Below, in pieces: positions 1 through 7,965 of a DNA stretch of 50,910 nucleotides. Under the pieces are notes generated by a model. That model worked only from the letters and a program-made list of their open reading frames with translations. It made no database searches and was not told the origin of the DNA. The first letter of the stretch is position 1. Each line of letters opens with the position of its first letter. The translations under genes and the position numbers were made by a program. The DNA comes from an uncultured Bacteriovoracaceae bacterium (GTDB taxonomy: Bacteria > Bdellovibrionota > Bacteriovoracia > Bacteriovoracales > Bacteriovoracaceae), in NCBI GenBank assembly GCA_938017795.1, contig CALIJZ010000079.1, positions 1 through 50,910 on the forward strand, read 5' to 3'.

Positions 1-848
1 TGAAAGCAATCACCTTTTTTATACTAGCTTATTCCTTGAGTGCCTTTGGACTTGAAGTAGAGCTAAAGAATCTTGAGAAATCTTTTACATATGTGAAAGC
101 TGGTGAAGCTTTTTATATGGGATCAAGAAATCATGAACTTGGACATATTGATAATGAAAGACGTAGGAAAGTAAAAATTTCTAAAGATTTTGAAGTCTTG
201 AAAACTGAAGTTACTCAAAAATTATATTTTGATGTAATGAAAGAAAATCCATCAAGATTTTCTGAGAAAAAGTATTGTCCCCAAAGTTTTCAATCAATCT
301 ATTCTCACAAAACTAAATCAAGAGTAGAAATGTGTCCTCAATATCCAGTTGAAACGATGAGCTTTTCAGATATATCAAAATTTATAAAAAAGTTGAGTGC
401 TTTGACTTCTAGAAAATATGCTTTACCGACAGAGGCTCAATGGGAATACTTTGCAAGAGCTGGGAGTAAAGGAGTTTTCTATTTTGGAAAATCAATATTT
501 AAGCTTCGTGATCATTCAATTTTTATTCAAACTTCTTCTAGTGCATCTTCCCCTGTGTTTGGGAGAACAAGAAAGCATGGGCTCCTTCGATCTAAAGTAA
601 ATGGAATGAATAAACTTGGCCTTGTTGATATTTATGGGAATGTCTGGGAGTGGTGTAAAGATTGGTATTCGGATCATCCTGAAGGGGGTATTGACCCACA
701 AGGTCCCAAAAGTGGAACAAGAAAGGTATTAAGAGGTGGAAGTTTTGGCAATTTATGGGAGCACAATCGATCTACAGCAAGACACTCTTTTGAACCAGAC
801 AAGCCTAATATGTTCACTGGCTTTAGAATTATACGAGAGGTTAAATAA
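1..848 (+). CDS. Secreted FGE-like (sulfatase-modifying factor fold) protein, start cut by the window edge
   Basis: The frame is open from base 3. Bases 1-2 read TG, so a start ATG one base outside the window would give the signal peptide MKAITFFILAYSLSAFG. An internal TTG at 36 would lose that leader, so I place the true start at the edge (about 282 residues). The family's C-type-lectin-like FGE-sulfatase fold is visible: GEAFYMGS near the mature N-terminus, ALPTEAQWEYFARAG in the middle, and LVDIYGNVWEWCKDWYS followed by VLRGGSF and TGFRI at the C-terminus. The C-terminal cysteine pair used by true formylglycine-generating enzymes is absent (HNRSTARHS where FGE has Cys), so an enzymatic role is doubtful; an envelope binding or structural role is inferred. 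The stop overlaps the next start by 1 nt (TAATG), suggesting co-translation with the RCC1-like gene. Confidence 0.85.
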   Translation, partial: KAITFFILAYSLSAFGLEVELKNLEKSFTYVKAGEAFYMGSRNHELGHIDNERRRKVKISKDFEVLKTEVTQKLYFDVMKENPSRFSEKKYCPQSFQSIYSHKTKSRVEMCPQYPVETMSFSDISKFIKKLSALTSRKYALPTEAQWEYFARAGSKGVFYFGKSIFKLRDHSIFIQTSSSASSPVFGRTRKHGLLRSKVNGMNKLGLVDIYGNVWEWCKDWYSDHPEGGIDPQGPKSGTRKVLRGGSFGNLWEHNRSTARHSFEPDKPNMFTGFRIIREVK

Positions 849-1759
849 TGAATAAGATTTTAATTTTTATTGTCATCTTCTTTCATTGTCTTAGTTCTTC
901 CTTAGATTTTGAATTTAGCTCCTTTGTTCAAAATGCATGTATTTTAAAAAATGGAATTATAAAATGTGCTGGAGATATAGAATTAAAGAGTAAGTATCAA
1001 CTTAAGAAAAGAGGAGTTACCTCTTTTAAGTTAGGTTCCGGAACAGGTTGTGCAATTATTAATGATAATCAACTAAAGTGTTGGGGCTACCCAGGAAATA
1101 AAGTCGTGTTAAACCAACCTAAGAAGAATAAAGGTTATGCTCAAGTTGATGTCTCTAGACTTCATGCCTGTGCTGTGAAAAAGGGGCGAGTAAATTGTTG
1201 GGGAATAGACTTCAACGGCTTTGGCTTTACAACTCCTCCGGAAAAGTTAAGAAAAGTAAAAAAAGTTTTCACTACTGATTTTAATACTTGTGCACAATTA
1301 AAAGATAACTCCATCAGGTGTTGGGGGGCAGACTTTACCGGGATAATTAACCCTGAAATAAAAAAAGTAAAACTTCTTGCTCTAAAATCTACAAAGGCAT
1401 GTGCAATAAATATTCAATCCAAGTTGAGATGTTGGGGAATAGATTTTTCTGAACAGGAGAGAAAAAAAATTATAAAGCACTTCACAGGCTTCATTAGTCA
1501 GTATGAAGTAAATCAAATAGCTATAGGTAATTCTAATATTTGTCTCACTAGTTTATCTGGTAGAATAAAGTGTTATGGTAATAATGATTATGGTAATTTA
1601 AAAATCCCATCTGACTTAAAAAGAGTCAAAAAGGTACTTATTGCTGGTCCTGCTCACTTGGGAATTTGTGCTCAACATCTTAATAGTTTTACTTGTTGGG
1701 GAGGGAGAAAAAATTGGTCTCAAAAAGTAACTCGATATCTCAATAATCTCCATCATTAA
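848..1759 (+). CDS. Secreted RCC1-like repeat protein with paired cysteines
   Basis: A 303-residue protein with an N-terminal signal peptide (MNKILIFIVIFFHCLSSSLDF). The rest is about seven copies of a short repeat of the form C-A-(hydrophobic)-x5-7-(L/I)-(K/R)-C-W-G, for example CAIINDNQLKCWG, CAVKKGRVNCWG, CAQLKDNSIRCWG, CAINIQSKLRCWG and CLTSLSGRIKCYG. This is the Cys-rich secreted version of the RCC1 (regulator of chromosome condensation) blade and predicts a beta-propeller with one likely disulfide per blade. No catalytic residues are visible; binding of a surface or extracellular partner is inferred. It is coupled by TAATG to the FGE-like gene upstream, so the two probably act together in the envelope. 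Confidence 0.85.
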   Translation: MNKILIFIVIFFHCLSSSLDFEFSSFVQNACILKNGIIKCAGDIELKSKYQLKKRGVTSFKLGSGTGCAIINDNQLKCWGYPGNKVVLNQPKKNKGYAQVDVSRLHACAVKKGRVNCWGIDFNGFGFTTPPEKLRKVKKVFTTDFNTCAQLKDNSIRCWGADFTGIINPEIKKVKLLALKSTKACAINIQSKLRCWGIDFSEQERKKIIKHFTGFISQYEVNQIAIGNSNICLTSLSGRIKCYGNNDYGNLKIPSDLKRVKKVLIAGPAHLGICAQHLNSFTCWGGRKNWSQKVTRYLNNLHH

Positions 1760-1831
1760 ATGCAATAAGATTTTTCTCGACAGTAAGTAGTCAAATTGTG
1801 ATCATCATTTGATTATAATTAAGGAGTTATC

Positions 1832-2479
1832 ATGGTAGTTAAAATATCATTATTATTTATATTCTTAGGATGTTCTTCTCAAGAAATGCACCATCATCAT
1901 AAACACGACTTTAGCGATGCTAAAGCTTGGTCTAAGAAATTTGATGACCCTAAGAGAGATCAGTGGCAAAGGCCTGATTATTTAATGAAAATAATGAATA
2001 TTAAAAAAGGAGATCATATTGCTGATATTGGAGCAGGTACTGGCTACCTATTATCATATCTAAGCAAAGAAGTTGGTTCAACTGGTAAAGTTTATGCTCT
2101 CGATGTTGAGAAAAGTTTAATTGAATTTATGAAACACCGAATTCATAAAAACAATCTACGAAATATAACTGCCTCTCTTATTCCTTTTGATTCACCTGGA
2201 AGAAATATTCACTCAATTGATAAAGTGATACTTTTAAATACTTGGCACCATATTTCTAATTCAAAAGAGTATGCAAAAAATTTATATGATGGTTTGAAAG
2301 ACAAATCTTCTGTTTTCATTATTGAACAAGAAAAAGGAGCCGGCGGACCGGGGCCAAAAGATAAACATCGACAAGTTTATGCTGAGACAGCTAAAGACTT
2401 TTTAGAAGCTGGTTTTAACTGCAAGCAATTAGATGAAGATTTAGTGTATCAATATATTGCTATTTGCGAGAAATCCTAG
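1832..2479 (+). CDS. Class I SAM-dependent methyltransferase with a lipoprotein signal peptide
   Basis: A 215-residue protein. A good Shine-Dalgarno (AAGGAG) precedes the ATG at 1832, which supports the long form beginning MVVKISLLFIFLGCSS, a short lipoprotein leader with LFLGC-type lipobox. The mature end carries a His cluster (MHHHHKHDF) that could bind metal. Then come WSKKFDDPKRDQWQRP and the SAM-binding glycine motif HIADIGAGTGYL, followed by a post-I acidic residue in YALDVEK, as in UbiE-like class I methyltransferases. The oddity is export: SAM is not expected in the periplasm. An internal ATG (Met17) could give a cytosolic form but has no good ribosome site. Substrate unknown. Confidence 0.8.
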   Translation: MVVKISLLFIFLGCSSQEMHHHHKHDFSDAKAWSKKFDDPKRDQWQRPDYLMKIMNIKKGDHIADIGAGTGYLLSYLSKEVGSTGKVYALDVEKSLIEFMKHRIHKNNLRNITASLIPFDSPGRNIHSIDKVILLNTWHHISNSKEYAKNLYDGLKDKSSVFIIEQEKGAGGPGPKDKHRQVYAETAKDFLEAGFNCKQLDEDLVYQYIAICEKS

Positions 2480-2618
2480 TCGTTAAATTTAGTGATTCTA
2501 TTAGAATTTGACTGCTTTTTTAGGCACATATATTGTGCAAAGTTACTCTAAACTGCTGAAATTACATTTCTTTATCCTATTTCTATAAATCTCTATGATA
2601 ATAAACTTAGGAGATTTT

Positions 2619-3242
2619 ATGACAAATTTATTAAGTTCATTTCTTGTGTTTTTCCTTCTTTTTTCATGTGTTGAAAGTGGACAAGTCGCTGACACTACCA
2701 AGTTTCTGCCAGAAGTAGAAGAAAGTGAAGCTTTCGAATCGGAAGCTGTAGAGTTAGCATTTGAGTTTCAAGAAGATGATACTTTTCAATTCACTGAAGA
2801 AAAAAAAGATAAACTTAGAGAAAAACTAGATAAACTATTTAGAGATTGCTCTGAAGATGCACTTAAAAATCTAGAAGAGTTACTTGTGAAAATTGATGAG
2901 AAGGTCCTGGAAATCGAAACAAAGTTAACGCTTTCAAGATTAGAAGAAAAAGAATACAAAAGATTAAATAAAATGTTAGCTCATCTTGAAAAGTTTGAAG
3001 AAAAAATCCTACAAACTATAGAAGATTGTAAAAATGGAGTGACTCCGGAAAGGAAAGATCCTCTTTTAGGAAGAAAGTTAACATGTGATCAAGTAAAAAA
3101 ACTAAAAGAGAAATTACTCGTTAGAAAAGAAAAATTGTTGGAAAAAGTTACTACTGATATGGCTCAAGAAAAACTTGAAAAAATATTAGAAAAACTTGAG
3201 AGTAAATTAGAAAAAATTGAAGAGAAGCTAAAAGATTGCTAA
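2619..3242 (+). CDS. Predicted Glu/Lys-rich coiled-coil lipoprotein
   Basis: I chose the ATG at 2619, not an in-frame ATG at 2595, because TTAGGAG lies just upstream of 2619 and the shorter form starts directly with a lipoprotein leader (MTNLLSSFLVFFLLFSC, cleavage before Cys17). The mature protein (about 190 residues) begins acidic (EVEESEAFESEAVELAF) and then becomes heptad-like and rich in Lys, Glu and Leu. Its second half repeats patterns such as KLEKILEKLESKLEK, strongly suggesting long coiled coils. Four cysteines are spread through the mature part. No known domain recognised; probably an outer-membrane-anchored structural lipoprotein. A strong terminator follows. Confidence 0.75.
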   Translation: MTNLLSSFLVFFLLFSCVESGQVADTTKFLPEVEESEAFESEAVELAFEFQEDDTFQFTEEKKDKLREKLDKLFRDCSEDALKNLEELLVKIDEKVLEIETKLTLSRLEEKEYKRLNKMLAHLEKFEEKILQTIEDCKNGVTPERKDPLLGRKLTCDQVKKLKEKLLVRKEKLLEKVTTDMAQEKLEKILEKLESKLEKIEEKLKDC

Positions 3243-3279
3243 AACTTCAATTCAATCAAGAGATGTGACGGTATATATA

Positions 3280-3306
3280 GGGAGTTCAAATTGAACTCCC
3301 TTTTTT
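3280..3306 (+). terminator. Rho-independent terminator after the coiled-coil lipoprotein
   Basis: A perfect 10-bp inverted repeat, GGGAGTTCAA (3280-3289) with TTGAACTCCC (3291-3300), is followed at once by six T. It closes the leftmost plus-strand genes and isolates them from the hydrolase. Confidence 0.9.
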
Positions 3307-3307
3307 A

Positions 3308-3337
3308 TTCAACAATTGTTTAATCTTGCGCTATAGT
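3308..3337 (+). promoter_or_regulatory. Promoter-like site immediately before the hydrolase start codon
   Basis: TTCAAC (3308-3313) and TATAGT (3332-3337) are separated by 18 bp. The -10 box ends 6 nt before the ATG at 3344 and there is no Shine-Dalgarno between them, so transcription would begin at or next to the start codon (a leaderless mRNA). This is inference from spacing only. Confidence 0.5.
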
Positions 3338-3343
3338 CTCGCT

Positions 3344-4189
3344 ATGAATAATTTATTTGAAGGCAGATTAGATATTGAAGAGGATGTAGAACTTTTTTAT
3401 CAATTTTATAAGAATTCAGATGATTACCCTTGGCTGATTGTTACTCACGGAGTTGGAGAGCATTCTAGAAGGTATCATTTCTTGCAAGAAATCTTTTCCA
3501 AAAACTATAATGTTTTTTTATATGACTTACGAGGGCATGGAACCTCTACTGGGACTAAAGGCGATGTCGATTCATTTGAAACCTACGCTAAGGATTTAGA
3601 GTCAGTTATTGAGTTTACAAAAAATTATCACTCAATGAAAAACTATGTGCTTTATTCTCACTCAATGGGAGCTTTGATTACTTTAAGGTTTCTACAAAAT
3701 TTTCCTGAGTTATTACTAAAGCCAGAAAAAGTTTTTCTAAGTGCTCCTCCATTCCGTCCTGGAGGTGTATTAGGTGAGTTAACGAATTATCTTCCTTACA
3801 AACTCTTTAGTTCTCTTGGAAGTTTCAAAAAAGGACCTTGGATTAAAGACCTCATCCCCGAAACGGCCCTTACTAATCATGATCATGGAGAAATAGGTTA
3901 TAAGACCGATCCTCTAGTTTTAGGAGGAATGCAGTTGCGTTTATTGGCAAATTTAGTCAAATCAGGAAAGGATGCTTCTAAAATAGCTCTTAACAAAGAT
4001 TATAATATCTATTGTGTCGTCGGAGAAAAAGATGTTGTTGTAAGTAAAAAAGCCATTGAGCAATACTGTATGGATATTGACTCATCAGTCCATTTAAAGG
4101 TTTTTTCTGATGGAAAACATGAACTTCACAATGAAATCGATCAGATTCGAGATCCTTATCTTAAATATTTAAAAGATTGTTTAAGTTAA
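3344..4189 (+). CDS. Alpha/beta hydrolase, monoacylglycerol-lipase-like (Hydrolase_4)
   Basis: A 281-residue cytosolic protein with no signal peptide. The ATG at 3344 is preferred over a TTG 18 nt upstream because the latter lies inside the likely promoter. The serine-hydrolase landmarks are in order: oxyanion region WLIVTHGVGEHSRRY, FLYDLRGHGTSTG, nucleophile elbow YSHSMG (G-x-S-x-G variant with Ser in SHSMG), late Asp in VVGEKDVVV and catalytic His in SDGKHELHNE. This pattern matches the lysophospholipase/monoacylglycerol lipase group, so it probably hydrolyses acylglycerols or lysophospholipids. It is a single-gene unit between a terminator and the M3 peptidase gene. Confidence 0.85.
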   Translation: MNNLFEGRLDIEEDVELFYQFYKNSDDYPWLIVTHGVGEHSRRYHFLQEIFSKNYNVFLYDLRGHGTSTGTKGDVDSFETYAKDLESVIEFTKNYHSMKNYVLYSHSMGALITLRFLQNFPELLLKPEKVFLSAPPFRPGGVLGELTNYLPYKLFSSLGSFKKGPWIKDLIPETALTNHDHGEIGYKTDPLVLGGMQLRLLANLVKSGKDASKIALNKDYNIYCVVGEKDVVVSKKAIEQYCMDIDSSVHLKVFSDGKHELHNEIDQIRDPYLKYLKDCLS

Positions 4190-4280
4190 AAAAAAATACT
4201 GTCATGGAGTCATTTCGCCCTTTGCAAAGACGATGATCTTTGAAATTCTACATCAGATCTAATCTTTTACTGGAGGTAAA

Positions 4281-6449
4281 ATGAAAAAATTATTATGTTT
4301 TTCGATGATTTTCTTAATGTCGTGTGGAGTTGATGATATTAATAAGTTTGCATACAAACTGAGAAATCAAGTTCAAGATGATGCAAAAGAGAGTCTGGAA
4401 AGTAAATCTGCAACCGCTAAATTTAACCTTAAAGAACAAGCTGCTGCCGACCTGGCTGGGCACAATGTAAAAATTGCTCTCCCATATTTTGAAACTAATG
4501 CAACAGAGATGAATGCTTCAGTTAAGGCTGCTCTTATTAAGGCAAATAACAGACTTGATACTCTAGCTTCTAAAAAAGGAGATCTAACCTTTGATAATAC
4601 TATTTCAGAATTAGATGATATCTATTTTGAACTTAATAATGTTTGGAATCGAATCTATCTGATTGGTTCTACTAGTAACAATAAACAAATGAGAGAAGCT
4701 TCTCAAAAGTTAAACCAAGAACTTTCACAATGGTCTGTTGAGACTTCTTCTAGGAAAGATATCTATAAAGTTATTAAAAGCTATTCTGATAAAAGCCAAG
4801 TTGAGGCTAAAGCTGATGCTCAAAAGTTAAAAGTTGAGACTATGAAGTCCTTTGAAAAACAAGGTTTCAATTTATCTGATGAAAAACAATTAGAATTAAA
4901 AAATCTAAAAATTGAGTTAGAGAAACTTACTTCTGAGATACAGAAAAATATTTCAGAATCTGGTAAAAAAGAAATCTTTTTTAAAATAGAAGAATTAAAA
5001 GGCTTAAGTGCCGGACAATTAGAAAATTTAACTAAAGTTGATGAGAAGACTTATAAAGCTAATGTTGGTGTAACATATCAAATGTATTCAGTTTTAAAAT
5101 ATGCTTCTCTTGAAAAGACTAGAAAGAAAGCTTTTATTGCGAGAAACTCTAGGGCAAAAGAAAATGCTTCAATTATAGAAAGTGTATTAAAGTTAAGATC
5201 TAAAATTTCTTCATTGTTAGGATATAATTCATGGGCGGACTATGTAATTGAAGATAAAATGGCAAAAACAGGAGCTGCTGCCCTTAATTTCGTTGATGAT
5301 TTAATTACTAAACTTGATAAAAAATATATCGCAGAATTAGAAGTCCTTAGGAAATATAAAGTTAAGCAAACTAACAATACTAGTGCTCAAATTCATGCCT
5401 GGGATATTAGATATTTTCAAAAGTTTGAAGAGCAAAGACTTCAAATAAATATGGAAGAGTTAAAACAATATTTTCCATATGAGCAAACGCTGACGGGAAT
5501 GTTTGATTTATTTGAAGAACTTTTTGAATTAAATATTGAAATAATTGATGCTCCTTATAAATGGGATGAATTACTTCAATTGGTTAAAATTAGTGATGCA
5601 TCTTCTGGAGCTCCTCTTGGTTACCTTTATTTAGACATGCACCCAAGACCAGAACAAGATAAGTATGGCCACTTTGCGATGTTTACTCTCGCTCAGAGCA
5701 AGATTCTAAAAGATGGTAAAAGTTCTAGACCAGTTGTTTCTTTAGTGTGTAATTTTCCGGAAGGTAGAAATGGAAAACCTGCACTTTTAACGTTTGATCA
5801 TGTTGAAACACTTTTTCATGAATTTGGACATGCTCTTCATTCTATTGTTTCTCATACGACTTATGGTTCCCATTCAGGAACTTCAGTGCCAAGAGATTTT
5901 GTAGAAGCACCGTCTCAGATGCTTGAGTATTTCTTGAAAGATAAAAATGTATTAGATCGCTTTGCTAAAAGTTACATCACAGGGGAGAAGTTTCCTGCAG
6001 ACGCTTTGAAAAAGATTGAAGCATTAAACCTTGCAACGGTTGCAACTTTTTATCGTAGGCAGTTGGCATTTGGAAAAATGGATTTAATGATGCATCAAAA
6101 CGCTAAATCTCAAGATGAAGGGATTGTTGATTTTACTAATGGCGTATTAAAAGAAGTTTATCTAGATTTTGGTGAAGAAACTGGTTTTATAAATAACTTT
6201 GGACATTTATTTGGAGGCTATGATGCCGGGTATTATGGTTATGCTTGGGCCGATAGTCTTGCTGCTGATCTTGCATCCAAGTTTGAACAAAGTTCATTGG
6301 GATTTCTTGATAAGGAAATTGGAATGAAGCTTCGAGAAGAAATTTATCAAGTTGGCTCAAGTCAGGATATTAACAAGTCAATTGTGAATTACTTGGATAG
6401 AGCTCCTCAATCGGATGCTTTCATGAGAAAACTTGGATTAGATTTATAA
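4281..6449 (+). CDS. M3-family zinc oligopeptidase, lipoprotein form
   Basis: A 722-residue protein with a lipoprotein leader (MKKLLCFSMIFLMSCGVDD), ATG preceded by GGAGGT. The C-terminal catalytic domain has the M3 signature LFHEFGHALH: zinc ligands His513 and His517 with catalytic Glu514. The third ligand lies in DFVEAPSQMLEYF about 25 residues later. Family substrate-pocket motifs follow (GHLFGGYDAGYYGYAWAD). The N-terminal 250 residues are helical and Lys/Glu-rich as in thimet oligopeptidase, Dcp and OpdA. Most bacterial M3 peptidases are cytosolic; lipidation places this one in the envelope, where it could degrade short peptides, perhaps prey-derived (inference). A terminator follows. 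Confidence 0.9.
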   Translation: MKKLLCFSMIFLMSCGVDDINKFAYKLRNQVQDDAKESLESKSATAKFNLKEQAAADLAGHNVKIALPYFETNATEMNASVKAALIKANNRLDTLASKKGDLTFDNTISELDDIYFELNNVWNRIYLIGSTSNNKQMREASQKLNQELSQWSVETSSRKDIYKVIKSYSDKSQVEAKADAQKLKVETMKSFEKQGFNLSDEKQLELKNLKIELEKLTSEIQKNISESGKKEIFFKIEELKGLSAGQLENLTKVDEKTYKANVGVTYQMYSVLKYASLEKTRKKAFIARNSRAKENASIIESVLKLRSKISSLLGYNSWADYVIEDKMAKTGAAALNFVDDLITKLDKKYIAELEVLRKYKVKQTNNTSAQIHAWDIRYFQKFEEQRLQINMEELKQYFPYEQTLTGMFDLFEELFELNIEIIDAPYKWDELLQLVKISDASSGAPLGYLYLDMHPRPEQDKYGHFAMFTLAQSKILKDGKSSRPVVSLVCNFPEGRNGKPALLTFDHVETLFHEFGHALHSIVSHTTYGSHSGTSVPRDFVEAPSQMLEYFLKDKNVLDRFAKSYITGEKFPADALKKIEALNLATVATFYRRQLAFGKMDLMMHQNAKSQDEGIVDFTNGVLKEVYLDFGEETGFINNFGHLFGGYDAGYYGYAWADSLAADLASKFEQSSLGFLDKEIGMKLREEIYQVGSSQDINKSIVNYLDRAPQSDAFMRKLGLDL

Positions 6450-6471
6450 ATTAATTGTTTTTATTTCCAAC

Positions 6472-6506
6472 AAAGGAGCAATACTTATTTGCTCCTTTCC
6501 TTTTTT
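6472..6506 (+). terminator. Rho-independent terminator after the M3 peptidase gene
   Basis: AAAGGAGCAA (6472-6481) pairs with TTGCTCCTTT (6489-6498) over 10 bp with a 7-nt loop, followed by CC and six T. It also sits directly upstream of the methyltransferase promoter region. Confidence 0.9.
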
Positions 6507-6515
6507 ATCTATAGC
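6488..6515 (+). promoter_or_regulatory. Possible promoter for the cytosine methyltransferase, overlapping the terminator
   Basis: TTTGCT (6488-6493) and TATAGC (6510-6515) are 16 bp apart. The -10-like box ends 8 nt before the ATG at 6524 and no purine-rich ribosome site intervenes. The -35 is weak and lies in the terminator stem, so the call is tentative. Confidence 0.35.
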
Positions 6516-6523
6516 ATTGCACT

Positions 6524-7663
6524 ATGTCTAAATATACTTTTGTTGACTTATTTTGTGGAGCAGGTGGTCTATCAACAGGTCTGGAAGAATCTGGATTTAA
6601 TGGCTTATTAGCTTGTGATTATAATAAGAGTGCTATTGATACGATGAATATTAATCATCCTAATAGTATTAATATTGCTGAGCCGGTACAAAATCTTACA
6701 AAAAAGAGATTGAAAGAATTAATTGGAGATAAGAAAGTTAACCTTGTTTGCGGTGGACCTCCCTGTCAGGGATTTTCAACAATAGGACTTGGGAATCCAG
6801 ATGATGAGAGGAACTCATTATTTAAAAATTTTATAAAAGTCATTAAGATTTTAAATCCCGACTTTGTCTTGTTTGAAAATGTTACCGGACTTCTGTCAAA
6901 GAAGAATGAAAAAACACTTGAAGCAATTTTAAAATCTTTTTCTAAAATTGGTTATTACACTCATCTCAATATGATGCAAGCTCAGCAATTTGGCGTTGCT
7001 CAAAATAGACGAAGAACAATTATTATCGCTCACAAACCTAAATTTAATTATAAATTCCCAAAAGCGATGTATGACTTGCAAGTAAAAGGTAGATTTAATA
7101 AGGCAATAACTTTAGGTGATGAATTTAAAAAAATAAAAAAATCTATGATTAACAATGATAAAATGCACGATTTAGATTCTGCTAAAATTTCGAAAAAATT
7201 AGACCTTAAAAGGATTCAAAATATTCCTGAAGGTGGCAAAATAAGATATGAAAAAGATGAGTTAGCATATCTACCTAAAAGATTAAGATTAGATCTTGAT
7301 TGGAAACAGATCAAAGAGGGAAGACTTAGAGAAAACCATTACCATAGGCTTTCTCGTAAACTTCCTAGTCCGACAATTAATACTCATAACCATCACTATT
7401 TTCACCCTACAGAGGATAGAAAGTTGACTCTAAGAGAGTTTGCACTATTGCAGAGCTTTCCTATTGATTATCAATTTAGCGGCTCTAGAAACTCAATAAT
7501 AAGACAAATTGGAAACGCAGTACCTCCTAGGTTTGCAAAAGTATTAGGTGATAGTATTAAAAAAGGGCTTAAATCTAAAAAGAATGACCAAAATGTCCAA
7601 AGCAAGGCCCAGTTTCAAGCACAGCTTTTAGATTTACGATCTAAAGCTTTTCGATATGTTTAA
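6524..7663 (+). CDS. DNA (cytosine-5) methyltransferase, no restriction partner
   Basis: A 379-residue enzyme with the C5-MTase motifs in canonical order: motif I FVDLFCGAGGLSTGLE (6-21, SAM binding), motif IV GGPPCQGFS with catalytic Cys81, motif VI ENV (118-120), motif VIII QNRRR (160-164), motif IX RKLPSPTI, and motif X RQIGNAVPP near the C-terminus. It transfers a methyl group from SAM to C5 of cytosine in a specific site set by the variable region (about 180-290), which I cannot read. No endonuclease or Vsr gene is next to it, so it looks like an orphan methylase for epigenetic marking or protection. The long Lys/Gln-rich C-terminal tail (last 35 residues) is beyond the catalytic core. 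Confidence 0.93.
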   Translation: MSKYTFVDLFCGAGGLSTGLEESGFNGLLACDYNKSAIDTMNINHPNSINIAEPVQNLTKKRLKELIGDKKVNLVCGGPPCQGFSTIGLGNPDDERNSLFKNFIKVIKILNPDFVLFENVTGLLSKKNEKTLEAILKSFSKIGYYTHLNMMQAQQFGVAQNRRRTIIIAHKPKFNYKFPKAMYDLQVKGRFNKAITLGDEFKKIKKSMINNDKMHDLDSAKISKKLDLKRIQNIPEGGKIRYEKDELAYLPKRLRLDLDWKQIKEGRLRENHYHRLSRKLPSPTINTHNHHYFHPTEDRKLTLREFALLQSFPIDYQFSGSRNSIIRQIGNAVPPRFAKVLGDSIKKGLKSKKNDQNVQSKAQFQAQLLDLRSKAFRYV

Positions 7664-7710
7664 AATTACTTATACTTCAAAAAATATTATTTTTAAGGGA
7701 ATTTATTTAT

Positions 7711-7965
7711 ATGGCTAAAGACGATCTAATTGAAGCAGAAGGAGTTATTACAGATATTAACTCTCACGGGAGCTTTACTGTAAAACTAGAAACTGGACAC
7801 TTAATCTCTGCTAAACTTTCAGGAAAAATGAGAAAGTTTTTTATTAAGGTTGTTAGGGGAGATAAGGTTACTGTTGGAATCTCACCATATGATAAAACCC
7901 ACGGTCTTATTCTATTTCGTCATAAAGTTAAGAGGCCTGATGACAGACCTCCTCGTAAAAAATAA
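7711..7965 (+). CDS. infA: Translation initiation factor IF-1
   Basis: An 84-residue single OB-fold protein matching IF-1 along its length: MAKDDLIEAEGVITD at the start, then GHLISAKLSGKMRKFFI and RGDKVTVGISPYD, the ribosomal A-site-binding signature. It is a little longer than the usual 72 residues because of a basic Pro/Arg/Lys tail (RPDDRPPRKK). A ribosome site AAGGGA precedes the ATG. It lies alone after the methyltransferase, not in a ribosomal-protein cluster, and its stop abuts the convergent stop of the VWA gene with no space for a terminator. Confidence 0.95.
   Translation: MAKDDLIEAEGVITDINSHGSFTVKLETGHLISAKLSGKMRKFFIKVVRGDKVTVGISPYDKTHGLILFRHKVKRPDDRPPRKK

Noticed and set aside
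516-701. Minus-strand 61-residue ORF inside the FGE-like gene
   Set aside because: It lies wholly within a well-supported coding gene, has no ribosome site and has low-complexity composition typical of a shadow frame.
1814-1819. Perfect TATAAT 12 bp upstream of the methyltransferase-lipoprotein start
   Set aside because: Transcription from it would begin inside the ribosome site (AAGGAG), and no good -35 is present; it may be a chance match in AT-rich DNA.
2527-2541. GCACA-TATAT-TGTGC hairpin between the methyltransferase and the coiled-coil lipoprotein
   Set aside because: Five base pairs without a T-run is too weak to call a terminator or regulatory RNA.
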